A stretch of 64,000 nucleotides of DNA from Leptospira sp. (GCA_009991425.1 JAACWH010000024.1:1-64000), one strand, 5' to 3'; positions 9,298-18,439 are shown, counted from the stretch's first letter. The notes: generated from the letters alone by a model not told the origin. Translations and numbers: made by a program.

Positions 9298-9996
9298 TTA
9301 ATGCCGAACAGGAATGCGAAGCAGTCCTTCGTAAAACAAAAGTCTAGCATCTAAAGCAAGTTGGTTCCCTTCCATTACTTTCTCCTCATCTAAAGAATTT
9401 TTCACCATAGCGTCTATTAGATCAAACATTCTTTTCGAGTGTCCTTCATCGGCATCTAAATTGACTGTAAAGAACGTTGGTTCAGGAATAAAGTGCTGGG
9501 AATCTTCACTTGTTTCGTTTGCGAATTTATTGTATAATTTGTACATTTCTGAATATTCTAATTTCAAAAGATATTCATTGGCGGGGCCTAAGGCTCCCAA
9601 GCCGTGAAAGAAAGATTTTTTAACTATAGCTTCCATTCTAGCTAAGTAATTCTTTGTTTCATATAAGATTTCTCTAATTTCTGGAGAAACAGAAAGATCT
9701 TCAAGAAATTGCTGTAAGATACTAACATGAGTATTGACTATATTCCCTTCGCCTAATTCTTCCCATACATTCTGTACTAAAATGATTTTGGCAGTTTGGT
9801 CAGATGTTTGCGCTGCTGTCCACAAAAACCAATTTACGAAGGCTACGGAAACGTGGTATTCTTGCGAGAGCCAGTAGATAAAATCATATTTATTTAAATT
9901 AGATTTTTCCTTTTTTTCTAATAACCAAGGATTCTGAAGCACAGCATGCTCTTGAACAATCTGAATGAGTTCTTGTCTAAAGGAAGGATTTCCCAT
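9298..9996 (-). CDS. Haem-oxygenase-fold iron-containing oxidase (CADD/PqqC-like)
   Basis: The all-helical sequence belongs to the TenA/PqqC/CADD group of haem-oxygenase-like diiron oxidases/oxygenases (HDO). The first iron motif EELGEGN...H is clear, with Glu and His seven residues apart. The C-terminal motif reads FFTVNLDADEGH; the Asp-x-x-His pair is present, but the His expected four residues before the Asp is Asn. I prefer ATG 9996 to upstream starts because AAAAAGG precedes it by 8 bases and it gives only a 20-base overlap with the ATP-grasp gene, yielding 232 residues. Characterised relatives perform O2-dependent C-C or N-oxidation on amino or fatty acids. Last gene of the kamA/ATP-grasp operon. 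Confidence 0.75.
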   Translation of the reverse strand: MGNPSFRQELIQIVQEHAVLQNPWLLEKKEKSNLNKYDFIYWLSQEYHVSVAFVNWFLWTAAQTSDQTAKIILVQNVWEELGEGNIVNTHVSILQQFLEDLSVSPEIREILYETKNYLARMEAIVKKSFFHGLGALGPANEYLLKLEYSEMYKLYNKFANETSEDSQHFIPEPTFFTVNLDADEGHSKRMFDLIDAMVKNSLDEEKVMEGNQLALDARLLFYEGLLRIPVRH

Positions 9997-11014
9997 AATG
10001 GTACCTTTTTGCAGAATGAAATTGTCCCTTTGCATTTTCAATGATTCTTTGGATGATTGCTGTATAATCTAGATTTTCTGTAAGTTCTAAAATCTTGGGA
10101 AATAAACTATAGATTTTAGAAAGTCCCGGAGTACAATTTATCTCCAAGAATTTCGCTTGATTTGAATTATCTAATTTCCAATCGACTCTTGCATATCCTG
10201 CAACACCTAATTCTTCTACTAATACTAAGCTTTGCTTTTCAATTGTATTTTGAATCTTCTGATTCAATACTTTTCCAATTTTCTCTGGCATTTCAGTTTT
10301 TGATTTTGTATCTTGGTCATACACCAATCCAGGAATAATTACTTCTGCGGAACCAATGATCCAATTCTTTTCATCTTTTTCTAATAACGCGACCGAGAAT
10401 TCTTTTCCAGGAAGATATTCTTGGATCAATATTTCCTTATGAACTTTTAACAATTTTTGAGCAAGAGTCTTTACTTCTTGCCAGGAATTACAAATGGCTG
10501 ATTCTAATATCCCTATGCTTGAACCCTCGTTATTTGGTTTTATGAAAAATGTGTTCACTTCTAATTCAAATTTATTGACTATCAAATCTTCTATGTTCTT
10601 AATCCGAATTTCTTTTGGTGTAGAAATGGAAAGATTACGCACAATTTCTGAGGTTCTATTTTTATCTAAGGAAATAATTTGAGCATAGGCATCACTGCCA
10701 ATACAACAAACTCCTAAATATTCAGCAATAGCAGGAATATAGCCCTCTCTATTTCGTGATTCATAGCCTTCCACTAAATTCCAAAGAAGAAGGTTCTCTT
10801 TTAGAAATTTTGTAAGTGCATTGTATTTTCTCAGAAACTCTTGGGGTGATTGAATGATTTCTACTGTATAGCCTAGTTTACGGATAGTTGCAGTCAAAAT
10901 TTCAATAGATTCTTTAGACTCCCATTCTTGCATACCGGGTTGCCATCTTGTGTTTGAATTTTCTTTATTAGGAAAGATGTCAGCCATTATCCATATGCTG
11001 TCTTCAGGTTTCAT
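9977..11014 (-). CDS. ATP-grasp ligase related to D-Ala-D-Ala ligase
   Basis: This 345-residue protein has the ATP-grasp fold: [11 protein letters not shown] (residues 159-169) for phosphate binding, [22 protein letters not shown] (Asp278) and the metal-binding [11 protein letters not shown] (Glu291, Asn293). Its C-terminal half resembles Ddl. Its N-terminal half lacks the canonical Ddl elements: no HGxxGEDG motif, and the opening MADIFPNKE is atypical. It is therefore more likely an amino-acid ligase of unknown specificity than the cell-wall Ddl. It overlaps kamA by 4 bases upstream and the HDO gene by 20 bases downstream, arguing for a shared pathway. Confidence 0.78.
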   Translation of the reverse strand: MKPEDSIWIMADIFPNKENSNTRWQPGMQEWESKESIEILTATIRKLGYTVEIIQSPQEFLRKYNALTKFLKENLLLWNLVEGYESRNREGYIPAIAEYLGVCCIGSDAYAQIISLDKNRTSEIVRNLSISTPKEIRIKNIEDLIVNKFELEVNTFFIKPNNEGSSIGILESAICNSWQEVKTLAQKLLKVHKEILIQEYLPGKEFSVALLEKDEKNWIIGSAEVIIPGLVYDQDTKSKTEMPEKIGKVLNQKIQNTIEKQSLVLVEELGVAGYARVDWKLDNSNQAKFLEINCTPGLSKIYSLFPKILELTENLDYTAIIQRIIENAKGQFHSAKRYHYGKSFL

Positions 11015-12252
11015 ATCTTCTTGGGTAAAAGAAAGGGATCTTTGGATGGATTGGATGAGGATGATAAATAGGATTGAAAATCCTGTTCTGAAATTTCTTG
11101 GTATAAACTTGTAGATTCACTATCCATTGGTTCATAAGAAAAATGAAAATCTCCCGTAAGAGCAGAACGAAATACATGTGCACGTGAAGATTTATGATAG
11201 CCTAAATACCAATTAGGTGACAGTGTAATTTTTCCGCCACCTCCAGGAAGATCATTCACAAATTGAGGAATTCCCATACCTGCAATTTTGCCTCTCATGA
11301 ATTCTATGATTTCAAGTCCTTTTGAAAGCGACGTTCGAAAACCTCTAGAGCCAGGAATCAATTCTGGATCATAAAGGTAATATGCTCTCACCCGCATTTC
11401 TAGTAATTTTCTATGCAGATCCAGCATAGTCTCAGGTTTATCATTGATCCCTTTTAGAAGAACTGCTTGGTTCCCAAGGCTCACACCCGCTCGCAAAAGT
11501 TTAAAAATTGCTTCTTTGGCTTCTGTAGTGCACTCTTTCGGATGGTTGAACTGTGTATTGCAAAAGATGGACAGTCTGTCCGAATTATGTTTTAATATAA
11601 CTTCGCATAGTTTATCCGTTATACGCATGGGATTGGTCACAGGATTTCTAGTTCCCAACCTGCAGATTTTCACATGTTCGATTTCTTCTAGATTACTAAG
11701 TATCCAATCAATTTTGTTATCGGAAAGATTTAATGGGTCACCGCCTGAGATGACCACATCCGAAATTTCTGGATGATTTCTAATATAGGAAAAGCATTTT
11801 TCTAATGCATCACCATCCATACGTTCTTTCGAAAAAGAAACCTTTCTGCCTCGCATACAATGTCTGCAGTACACAGAGCACTCATGGTTGGAAAAAAGTA
11901 AAACACGATCTGGATACATATGGGTGAGTCCAGGAACAGGTGAAAGCCTTTCTTCATTCAAGGGATCAATGGATTCTTCAGGGGAAAGAAAAGTTTCTTT
12001 TTCATTTGGGATAATCATTCGACGAATCGGACAATGATCATCAAGAGGATCTGCGAGCAGTAAGTAGTATGGCGTAGTTCCTACATTCAAACGTATTGTT
12101 TTTTCAATTCCAATTATTTCTGATTCAGTGAGTTGAAAGTATTTAGAAAAGTCTTTGGAAGTGATCCGATTTTGCAATTGGAACAAGTGTGAAGAGAAAT
12201 CTGCCTGTTCTTGTAAAGCTTCTCGATTTTTCCATATTTCAGTTTCACTCAT
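11011..12252 (-). CDS. kamA: KamA-family radical SAM aminomutase (lysine 2,3-aminomutase-like)
   Basis: At 413 residues this has the length and motifs of lysine 2,3-aminomutase, a radical SAM/PLP enzyme that makes beta-lysine from L-lysine. The cluster cysteines are C125, C129 and C132 (CSVYCRHC), and Arg134, a carboxylate ligand in the clostridial enzyme, is conserved. The PLP lysine is K341 in PGGGGK, and Asp334 sits seven residues before it, as does Asp330 of the clostridial enzyme. The second acidic residue that grips the lysine side chain (Asp293) corresponds by spacing to Glu297. The protein is longer than EpmB and keeps PGGGGK, so it is probably not EpmB. First gene of a three-gene overlapping operon, divergent from a HAD gene. 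Confidence 0.85.
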   Translation of the reverse strand: MSETEIWKNREALQEQADFSSHLFQLQNRITSKDFSKYFQLTESEIIGIEKTIRLNVGTTPYYLLLADPLDDHCPIRRMIIPNEKETFLSPEESIDPLNEERLSPVPGLTHMYPDRVLLFSNHECSVYCRHCMRGRKVSFSKERMDGDALEKCFSYIRNHPEISDVVISGGDPLNLSDNKIDWILSNLEEIEHVKICRLGTRNPVTNPMRITDKLCEVILKHNSDRLSIFCNTQFNHPKECTTEAKEAIFKLLRAGVSLGNQAVLLKGINDKPETMLDLHRKLLEMRVRAYYLYDPELIPGSRGFRTSLSKGLEIIEFMRGKIAGMGIPQFVNDLPGGGGKITLSPNWYLGYHKSSRAHVFRSALTGDFHFSYEPMDSESTSLYQEISEQDFQSYLSSSSNPSKDPFLLPKKI

Positions 12253-12320
12253 TCTTCTGGGGGCCTAGGATGAGAATTTTTCACTAGGAGATTTAGACAA
12301 ATGCAAAATCTTGGATAGCA

Positions 12321-12986
12321 ATGAGATTTACACAACTTGCTTTTGATATAGATGGGACTCTTTTTTCTTCAGAGAGTATAATTTTGGATACTTACCGTGA
12401 ATCTGTTGAAGAGTTCAAAGCAAAAACGGGACACGATATGCAGGTTCCTTCTCAAGAAGAAATTATGCGTGAAATTGGTAAACCTGTCAAAACTATCTTT
12501 CGTAATTTACTTCCGAATCTAGATGAAGATTCAAGAGATTCTATCTCAGATCGGGTTCTATCCCTTTTGGTGGAAAAAATCGAATCAGGCAAAGGTCATT
12601 TCTATCCAGGGTGTACGGAAACCATACAAGAATTAGCTAAGTCAGGAGTTCAAATGCTCGCCTGTTCCAATGGAAGACATCCTTATGTTGAGGTCATACT
12701 CAAAGTCTTAGGTGTTTTAGATCTTTTTCATCCTATCATCACCTTAGATAATGCAGTTCGTAAGGAAAAAGGTGATATTCTTTTGCATTATAGCAAAGAA
12801 CTTTCTGTTCCCGCTAACTCTATTCTTATGATTGGAGACCGTCTGTCTGATTGGGAAGCAGCTAAGAAAGCAGGTTCTCCCTTTGCTTTCTGCAAATACG
12901 GTCATGCCGAAGAAAATGAAATACCAGATTACGATTTTCTTTTAAATCAAGTCTCAGATCTGAAAAAAATCGTATTTCCTGACTAA
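12321..12986 (+). CDS. HAD-superfamily hydrolase (phosphoglycolate phosphatase-like)
   Basis: This 221-residue HAD phosphatase has all motifs: I, FDIDGTLF (Asp9 nucleophile, Asp11 acid/base); II, CSNGR; III, Lys in KEKGD; IV, IGDRLSDWEAA. A helical cap inserted between motifs I and II (about residues 18-85) marks subfamily IA, as in phosphoglycolate phosphatase and pyrophosphatase PpaX. The real substrate cannot be assigned. It is separated by 68 bases from the divergent kamA operon and is followed after 23 bases by the GerMN gene. Confidence 0.87.
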   Translation: MRFTQLAFDIDGTLFSSESIILDTYRESVEEFKAKTGHDMQVPSQEEIMREIGKPVKTIFRNLLPNLDEDSRDSISDRVLSLLVEKIESGKGHFYPGCTETIQELAKSGVQMLACSNGRHPYVEVILKVLGVLDLFHPIITLDNAVRKEKGDILLHYSKELSVPANSILMIGDRLSDWEAAKKAGSPFAFCKYGHAEENEIPDYDFLLNQVSDLKKIVFPD

Positions 12987-13009
12987 AGAAATCATCCGAT
13001 AGTATTACT

Positions 13010-13828
13010 GTGGCTGCTCCCGTTCAAAATGATAAACCAAAATCTTTAGTTTACCTGCTTTCAGGCATTCTATTAATTTTAGTTTTATTTGAAAAATCGC
13101 TTACTCAAAATGGACTAAGCAAACTTCCTTTTAATACAAAATCTACCCAAGATAAATTTTCACTAGGGACGGATTGGAAGAAAGAAATTCCTGAATTTAA
13201 AAATATAAATCCAAAGAGTTCTAATAGCCTAGACGAGATTCCTGTGCTAGATGCTCCGAATACTACAGACGAAGCCATGCATGTCGGTGATTCGCAGAAC
13301 TGGACAGATATCGCAAACAAAGAAATAGAAGATTTCATACCAGAGGAAATTCCTTTATTAGAAGATAATTCGATTCAGACTAATACGGGTTATGTAAATA
13401 TTTTCTTTATTAAGTTTTTTGGAAATGGAACCAAGGCAGAATCTAGACTTGTAAAAGTGCCTAGAATTATACCCAAAAATAAAGATACTGTTCAATATAT
13501 ATTAAATGAATTAAAGTCTGGTCCAAGAGAAGAAGAAAAGTCTAAAGGAGTATTGAATGCAATACCCAATCAGTTTTCTTTTAATAGTAATTATAAAATC
13601 GAAGATGGCATTTTACATTTAGATTTGAGCGATTCAATAGAGTTTGGAGCGGGTCCGCAAATTATCAAAGATCGCTTGGATCAAATTGCATATTCATTGA
13701 TCGGAGTAAAGGGAATTCGAGGCATCAAAATAACAATCAATCACAAGACGGTCAGTTCCTTAGGTGGAGATGGAATTCCACTTCCTATAGTCTTAGGTAA
13801 AAGAGATAGAAAAGTAATCTCTCTATGA
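13010..13828 (+). CDS. GerMN-domain protein, membrane-anchored
   Basis: The protein has 272 residues with a GTG start at 13010. A hydrophobic segment near residues 12-27 (SLVYLLSGILLILVLF) looks like a membrane anchor. A low-complexity, acidic, Asn/Asp-rich linker (about 30-120) follows, and then a C-terminal GerMN domain (about 125-265: VNIFFIKFF, VQYILNELKSGP, DLSDSIEFG, IAYSLIGVKGI). In Bacillus GerM this domain is involved in sporulation and germination; in diderms its role is undefined, probably peptidoglycan- or envelope-related. It overlaps the downstream diguanylate cyclase by 4 bases. Confidence 0.75.
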   Translation: MAAPVQNDKPKSLVYLLSGILLILVLFEKSLTQNGLSKLPFNTKSTQDKFSLGTDWKKEIPEFKNINPKSSNSLDEIPVLDAPNTTDEAMHVGDSQNWTDIANKEIEDFIPEEIPLLEDNSIQTNTGYVNIFFIKFFGNGTKAESRLVKVPRIIPKNKDTVQYILNELKSGPREEEKSKGVLNAIPNQFSFNSNYKIEDGILHLDLSDSIEFGAGPQIIKDRLDQIAYSLIGVKGIRGIKITINHKTVSSLGGDGIPLPIVLGKRDRKVISL

Positions 13829-15024
13829 AAAAAAATACATTCAAACGATATTGGAATAGATTTAAGTATTTATTTTTTCAATTTTATAGGAAAGAATTCA
13901 TAATTGCGAATCATAATGATATAAGGGAATCACTCTTGATTGCCTGTTTCTTACTAAGTATAAGCACATTGATTAATATTATTGTTATTGATAGTGAAAT
14001 ACTCGATTCCGAAATTCAAATGAGAGTTTTGAGTATTCGTATTTTTTTAATAGCAATACCGATTTTGAGTTATTTATGGATGAGGTGGAAATTTAAGACT
14101 TTAAAAGAAACATTTGGCACTTTTGTTTCTATACTTATTGGAATCATTTTGGCCTTCCATCTACCACTTATGATTTTTGATCCTGGAAATTTTTTCTACT
14201 ATTTGCAAGTATCTGTCATTATTCTACTTTCAACCTGTGTGATTCTTTGGATAGAACCCTTAAGGATCTCTATTATCATTATAATTTACTTTAGTATTTT
14301 AATTCCTTTTTCCTTAAGCATAAGCCAAACTCTTGGAATCAATGACCATCTCCTGAACCAAAATTTATTAAATATGTTCATTTTAGTATTTATCGGATTT
14401 GTTGCAAATACTATGATCAACTATTGGAGATATGAAGACTTCCGTTCCAATCGAAGACTAGCGAAAACCTTGGTTAATTTAAGAGTAATAAATACTAAAA
14501 TTCAAAGATTGAGTAATTTAGATTCTCTCACGAATCTCTACAACCGTCGTTTTTTATTGGATGCATTCAATGAAATGATCACAGATTCCAAGAAAGCAGA
14601 TTATACTTTTGGGTTAATTATTTTAGATTTAGATTATTTGAAAAAAATCAATGATCGCTATGGTCATATCCAAGGCGATCGTTCCATATTGAAATTTTCA
14701 GAAATTTTATTACAAAATCTACGATCGGGTGATATTGCAGCTCGAATTGGTGGCGATGAATTTAGTATTTTAACGAACAAGATATCGGAAGATGAACTAT
14801 TTGAATTTTCTGAAAGAATTCGAAAAGAATTAGAAAAAGCTAAGATTCCAATCTATAACGATTCACAGAATTTCAATCAGGTAACTGCCAGTGTAGGAAT
14901 AATCATAACTCATGGTAGCAAAAACCAAAGTTTCGACGAACTCTACCATTTAATTGATGAGGCTCTTTACCAAGCAAAGCAAGAAGGCAGAAACAAGGTT
15001 ATCTTAGTTAAAAAATCCGATTGA
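13825..15024 (+). CDS. Membrane-bound diguanylate cyclase (GGDEF)
   Basis: In this 399-residue protein about six hydrophobic segments (residues 30-200) precede a coiled linker (about 205-225) and a GGDEF domain (about 228-399). The active-site loop RIGGDEF is intact and preceded at the standard spacing by an RxxD inhibitory site (RSGD), so the enzyme should make c-di-GMP and be product-inhibited. The substrate-binding motif LTNLYNRR is also present. The integral-membrane sensor has no obvious named family. ATG 13825 overlaps the GerMN stop (ATGA), suggesting that the GerMN protein and the cyclase are made together. Confidence 0.93.
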   Translation: MKKNTFKRYWNRFKYLFFQFYRKEFIIANHNDIRESLLIACFLLSISTLINIIVIDSEILDSEIQMRVLSIRIFLIAIPILSYLWMRWKFKTLKETFGTFVSILIGIILAFHLPLMIFDPGNFFYYLQVSVIILLSTCVILWIEPLRISIIIIIYFSILIPFSLSISQTLGINDHLLNQNLLNMFILVFIGFVANTMINYWRYEDFRSNRRLAKTLVNLRVINTKIQRLSNLDSLTNLYNRRFLLDAFNEMITDSKKADYTFGLIILDLDYLKKINDRYGHIQGDRSILKFSEILLQNLRSGDIAARIGGDEFSILTNKISEDELFEFSERIRKELEKAKIPIYNDSQNFNQVTASVGIIITHGSKNQSFDELYHLIDEALYQAKQEGRNKVILVKKSD

Positions 15025-15061
15025 ATAATTTAACATTGAATCCTTTCCGGGGAGATTTCTT

Positions 15062-16168
15062 TTATTTTAAAACTTGTTCTACTGGTTCCATGTAATTATA
15101 CAATAGATCACGTTTCTTGGCTTTAAATCCCGCTCCAGTTAAGAATTTTATAGCTTCTTTTTCCGTCTTTAAGCCAAAGGAACGAAGAACATTCTCCTCA
15201 ATAACTATAGAGGAAATATCATCGGCTCCCGAATAAAGAGCAAGTTCACCAACACCCATTCCTAAAACCATAACAGATGTTTCTATATGAGAAATATTGT
15301 CTAAGAAAATTCTACAAATTCCAAGTAACTTTAAATATTCATGAGTAGGAACATGACGAATAAAAAACTTCTTTGTCTGTGGTTGGAATGTCCAAGGAAT
15401 AAAAGATAAAAATCCGCCTGTCCTATCTTGCAAATTTCTAACTACATTTAGATGGTCGATCACTTCTTCTTGGGTTTCCTCAGAGCCTATTACAATATTA
15501 GCTGAGCCAGGCAGTCCAACTTCATGACAGGTTTCCATAGCACGAACCCATTCATCCACGGAAGCTTTCTTGGGGGAAATAATATTACGCATACGTTCTG
15601 TTAGAACTTCTGCACCAGCTCCAGGAACAGAATCAAGTCCTGCCTCTTTCAACTCAATTAAAACTTCTCTAAGTGGTTTACCAGTAATTTTTTCTAAATT
15701 GATTACTTCTACAGGTGAGAATGCTCGGATATGCATTTTTGGAAATTTATTGCGAATGGATCTCAGTATCTCTAGGTAATAGGAATAAGGTAGTTCTGGA
15801 TTGACACCACCTTGTAGAAAAATTTGATCTGCTCCCATTTGAACGGAATAATCCATTTTTTCTATAATTTCCTTTTCGGAAAGGTTGTAGCCTTTTCCAC
15901 TTCCTATTTCATCCATAAAGGAACAGAAACTGCATTCAACATTGCAGTAATTTGTATAATTAACAACCCGAAAGCCTGTATAACTAGCAAATTCATGACT
16001 TAGCACTTTATCTCTAAGGAATCTTGCTACAGACATTACTTTAAGATAGTCCGCTTCTTTGTATAAAAGCAAAGCTTCATCAGGAGTAATTCTTTTTCCT
16101 TCAGTAGCAGCCATAAGAATTGAGTCAGATTTTGATTTTGGATCGTAGGAGAATATTGCTTGGGACAT
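15062..16168 (-). CDS. mqnC: Cyclic dehypoxanthinylfutalosine synthase
   Basis: This 368-residue radical SAM enzyme carries the cluster motif CNVECSFC and MqnC-type blocks: [12 protein letters not shown], the AFSPVEV strand, [18 protein letters not shown], and the C-terminal [26 protein letters not shown]. MqnC converts dehypoxanthine futalosine to its cyclic form in the futalosine route to menaquinone. MqnE is the closest alternative, but the QGGVNP and GAGAEVL blocks favour MqnC. No other mqn gene is in the window. It is transcribed divergently from a menaquinone-linked FeS membrane protein, a functionally sensible neighbour. Confidence 0.9.
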   Translation of the reverse strand: MSQAIFSYDPKSKSDSILMAATEGKRITPDEALLLYKEADYLKVMSVARFLRDKVLSHEFASYTGFRVVNYTNYCNVECSFCSFMDEIGSGKGYNLSEKEIIEKMDYSVQMGADQIFLQGGVNPELPYSYYLEILRSIRNKFPKMHIRAFSPVEVINLEKITGKPLREVLIELKEAGLDSVPGAGAEVLTERMRNIISPKKASVDEWVRAMETCHEVGLPGSANIVIGSEETQEEVIDHLNVVRNLQDRTGGFLSFIPWTFQPQTKKFFIRHVPTHEYLKLLGICRIFLDNISHIETSVMVLGMGVGELALYSGADDISSIVIEENVLRSFGLKTEKEAIKFLTGAGFKAKKRDLLYNYMEPVEQVLK

Positions 16169-16243
16169 AGATTATCTTCTTTTTTCTTTCCTTAATTAGA
16201 CTAGAAATATTTTAATCGACAACGCTTATTCCTGAATTAGCCT

Positions 16244-16261
16244 GGTATTCATTAAAATACC
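16244..16261. promoter_or_regulatory. 6-bp inverted repeat in the mqnC / FeS-reductase divergent spacer
   Basis: Within the 115-base divergent spacer, arms GGTATT and AATACC flank a 6-base AT-rich centre, 22 bases before the plus-strand ATG. This could be an operator or a small hairpin in the leader of the FeS-reductase gene. There is no T-run after it, so it is not a terminator. With AT-rich DNA and 6-bp arms, chance occurrence is possible. Confidence 0.3.
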
Positions 16262-16283
16262 AAATTAGAAGGCAATCATTCTG

Positions 16284-18365
16284 ATGGAAGTTTCCAGAAT
16301 TCTTTTTCACACTATCTTTATCGTACTGTTCGCAGTAGCCAATGTAGTTTTCGTAAGAGCTGTAATCTATCGCTTGAATCTAGTATTCAAAGCAAGACCA
16401 GCTAGATTTAACGAAGATGCACGCACCAGTCTAAACATCGGTTTCCGATTGAAAAGCTTTTTCGAGAATGTTATTCTCCAAAGGAAAAATTTCAAGGAGC
16501 CTTTGCGTGGAATCATGCACTCATTTATTTTCTATGGTTTCATAACCTATTTGATTCATACGAGCAGCCAAATGGTTGCTGGAATCTTCGGTTGGACTAT
16601 GGATGATCCTTACCAGTTTACTTTGATTGGAAGTTTGATTTCTCCTACCTTAGAGCATATTTACACAAATATTTTGAGTGTTGTATCTCTTTTAGTTCTT
16701 GTAGGTTTAGGATTTTTTGCTTACAGACGATGGATTCAAAAAGCAAAAGGATTGGATGTTCATTCTCCTGCATCAGCGATAGTAATCGCAATGATCTCGA
16801 CACTTATGATCACTACTCTTCTTGGTGAAGGTGCTAAGTCGGTGGCTAGTAACTATTTCAACGCTGAAGCAGATTTCATCGCTTCTGGAATTGGTAGTGT
16901 TTGGAGTATGATTGGTGTAGATTTTGACAGAGCTGACACAGCCTTTATTATTATGTGGTGGGGTCATATTCTAACTGTTTTTGCATTCATGCTTTATGTC
17001 CCAACTTCTAAGCATGCTCATTTAATTTTTGCTCCTGTGAATTATTTCTTCGCAACGGATACACCTAAGGGTGCACTTTCTAAATTGAACTTAGAAGATG
17101 AAAATGATGTATGGGGTTCCAATCGAGTGGAAGATTTCCCATGGCCGAACCTTTTAGATGGTCTTTCTTGTATAGAGTGCGGAAGATGCCAAGTTCAGTG
17201 TCCTGCAAACCGTACAGATAAGGTTCTTAATCCGAAAGCAATCATTGTCGAATTGAAGCATGCTCTTATGGAGAAAATGACAGAAGTTGACAAGGTTTCT
17301 GCAGGCAAGACCAAAGAAGAAGCGGCAGAAGCCGTAGCTGCTTTAGACACGGGAGTTATCAATACTTACGAAGGTCTATCCGAAGAAGCTATCTGGGGTT
17401 GCACGACTTGCTATGCCTGTGTAGAGGCTTGTCCAGTTGGTAACAACCAAGTAAATGCAATTATTGAGATGAGAAGACATTTGGTTCAAGTTGAATCTAA
17501 AATGAGTCCTGAATTGCAAGGTGCCTTCACAAAAATGGAGAACAACTCTAACCCTTGGGGAGTTGGAGCACACACTCGAGCTGATTGGGCAGAAGGTCTT
17601 GGTGTAAAAACCATGGCTGAGGATTCCAATGTAGATCTACTCTATTGGGTTGGTTGTGCTGGTGCATTTGATGAAAGAAACAAATCGATCACAAAATCCT
17701 TTGTAAATATCCTTCAAAAAGCGGAAGTAAATTTTGGGATTTTGGGAACAGAAGAAGGTTGTTCAGGTGATTCAGCTAGACGTGGTGGAAACGAATATCT
17801 CTACCAGACTCTAGCTCAACAAAATGTGGACACTATGAATGGCTACAATGTCAAAAAAATTGTAACTGCCTGTCCACATTGTTACAACACCATCAAGAAT
17901 GAATACCCTCAATTTGGTGGGAACTTTGAAGTCTATCACCATTCAGAATACATCAATATGCTGGCTAAAGAGAAGAAGATCGATGTAAAAATTGCTGATG
18001 ATGCAAATTCTGGCAAATTTACTTACCACGACTCTTGCTACCTTGGTAGATACAATGACAACTATGAGAACCCAAGAGATCTAGTTAAGAAAGTATCTGG
18101 CGGCAAATTAGTAGAAGCTGTAGACAACAAAACCAAAGGTCTTTGCTGTGGTGCTGGTGGTGCTCAGATGTGGATGGAAGAGCAGAATAACAATCGTGTT
18201 AATATCAAGAGAACCCAACAATTGGTTGATACTGGCGCGACTACCATCGCAACTGCCTGCCCATTCTGTATTACAATGATCACAGATGGTGTGAAAGCTG
18301 AAGAAAAAACAGATATGGTTAAAGTAAAAGATATTGCTGAGTTGGTTGCAGAAAACCTAGCTTAA
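16284..18365 (+). CDS. Membrane FeS oxidoreductase, probable ETF:menaquinone reductase (HdrD/NarI-like fusion)
   Basis: This 693-residue protein has an N-terminal membrane domain of about five helices with NarI-like character (residues 5-260), two 4Fe-4S motifs (CIECGRCQVQC at about 300; CTTCYACVEAC at about 380) and two C-terminal CCG-type domains (GCAGAF/GCSGD/CPHCYN and DSCYLG/LCCGAGG/CPFC). This arrangement is known from FadF/EMO-type proteins that pass electrons from ETF, and so from acyl-CoA oxidation, to menaquinone. That role is inferred from architecture; no etfAB or acyl-CoA dehydrogenase gene is in the window. The divergent mqnC fits a menaquinone-based chain. It ends just before a strong hairpin terminator. 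Confidence 0.82.
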   Translation: MEVSRILFHTIFIVLFAVANVVFVRAVIYRLNLVFKARPARFNEDARTSLNIGFRLKSFFENVILQRKNFKEPLRGIMHSFIFYGFITYLIHTSSQMVAGIFGWTMDDPYQFTLIGSLISPTLEHIYTNILSVVSLLVLVGLGFFAYRRWIQKAKGLDVHSPASAIVIAMISTLMITTLLGEGAKSVASNYFNAEADFIASGIGSVWSMIGVDFDRADTAFIIMWWGHILTVFAFMLYVPTSKHAHLIFAPVNYFFATDTPKGALSKLNLEDENDVWGSNRVEDFPWPNLLDGLSCIECGRCQVQCPANRTDKVLNPKAIIVELKHALMEKMTEVDKVSAGKTKEEAAEAVAALDTGVINTYEGLSEEAIWGCTTCYACVEACPVGNNQVNAIIEMRRHLVQVESKMSPELQGAFTKMENNSNPWGVGAHTRADWAEGLGVKTMAEDSNVDLLYWVGCAGAFDERNKSITKSFVNILQKAEVNFGILGTEEGCSGDSARRGGNEYLYQTLAQQNVDTMNGYNVKKIVTACPHCYNTIKNEYPQFGGNFEVYHHSEYINMLAKEKKIDVKIADDANSGKFTYHDSCYLGRYNDNYENPRDLVKKVSGGKLVEAVDNKTKGLCCGAGGAQMWMEEQNNNRVNIKRTQQLVDTGATTIATACPFCITMITDGVKAEEKTDMVKVKDIAELVAENLA

Positions 18366-18404
18366 TCAATAGAAAAATTTAAACCATTTTTAGTTTTAAA
18401 GATT

Positions 18405-18437
18405 AAAGAATAGAGGAGTTAATCTTCTCTATTCTTT
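18405..18437. terminator. Hairpin terminator between convergent genes
   Basis: Arms at 18405-18415 and 18427-18437 (AAAGAATAGAG with CTCTATTCTTT) form a perfect 11-bp stem, extendable by three inner pairs to a 5-base loop. A T-run continues to about 18444 on the plus strand, giving a typical Rho-independent terminator for the FeS-reductase gene. A shorter T-rich tract on the other side may let it also act for the minus-strand radical SAM gene, whose stop codon abuts it. Confidence 0.85.
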
Positions 18438-18439
18438 TT

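Noticed and set aside
9977..11014. Canonical cell-wall D-Ala-D-Ala ligase
   Set aside because: C-terminal motifs fit, but the N-terminal HGxxGEDG region is absent and the operon context is not cell wall.
11011..12252. EpmB (EF-P lysine aminomutase) as identity of the KamA-like gene
   Set aside because: Length of 413 residues and the retained PGGGGK motif fit lysine 2,3-aminomutase better; no epmA or efp is adjacent.
15025..15061. Weak hairpin between the convergent cyclase and mqnC genes as a terminator
   Set aside because: Only about four base pairs could be formed and no convincing T-run follows.
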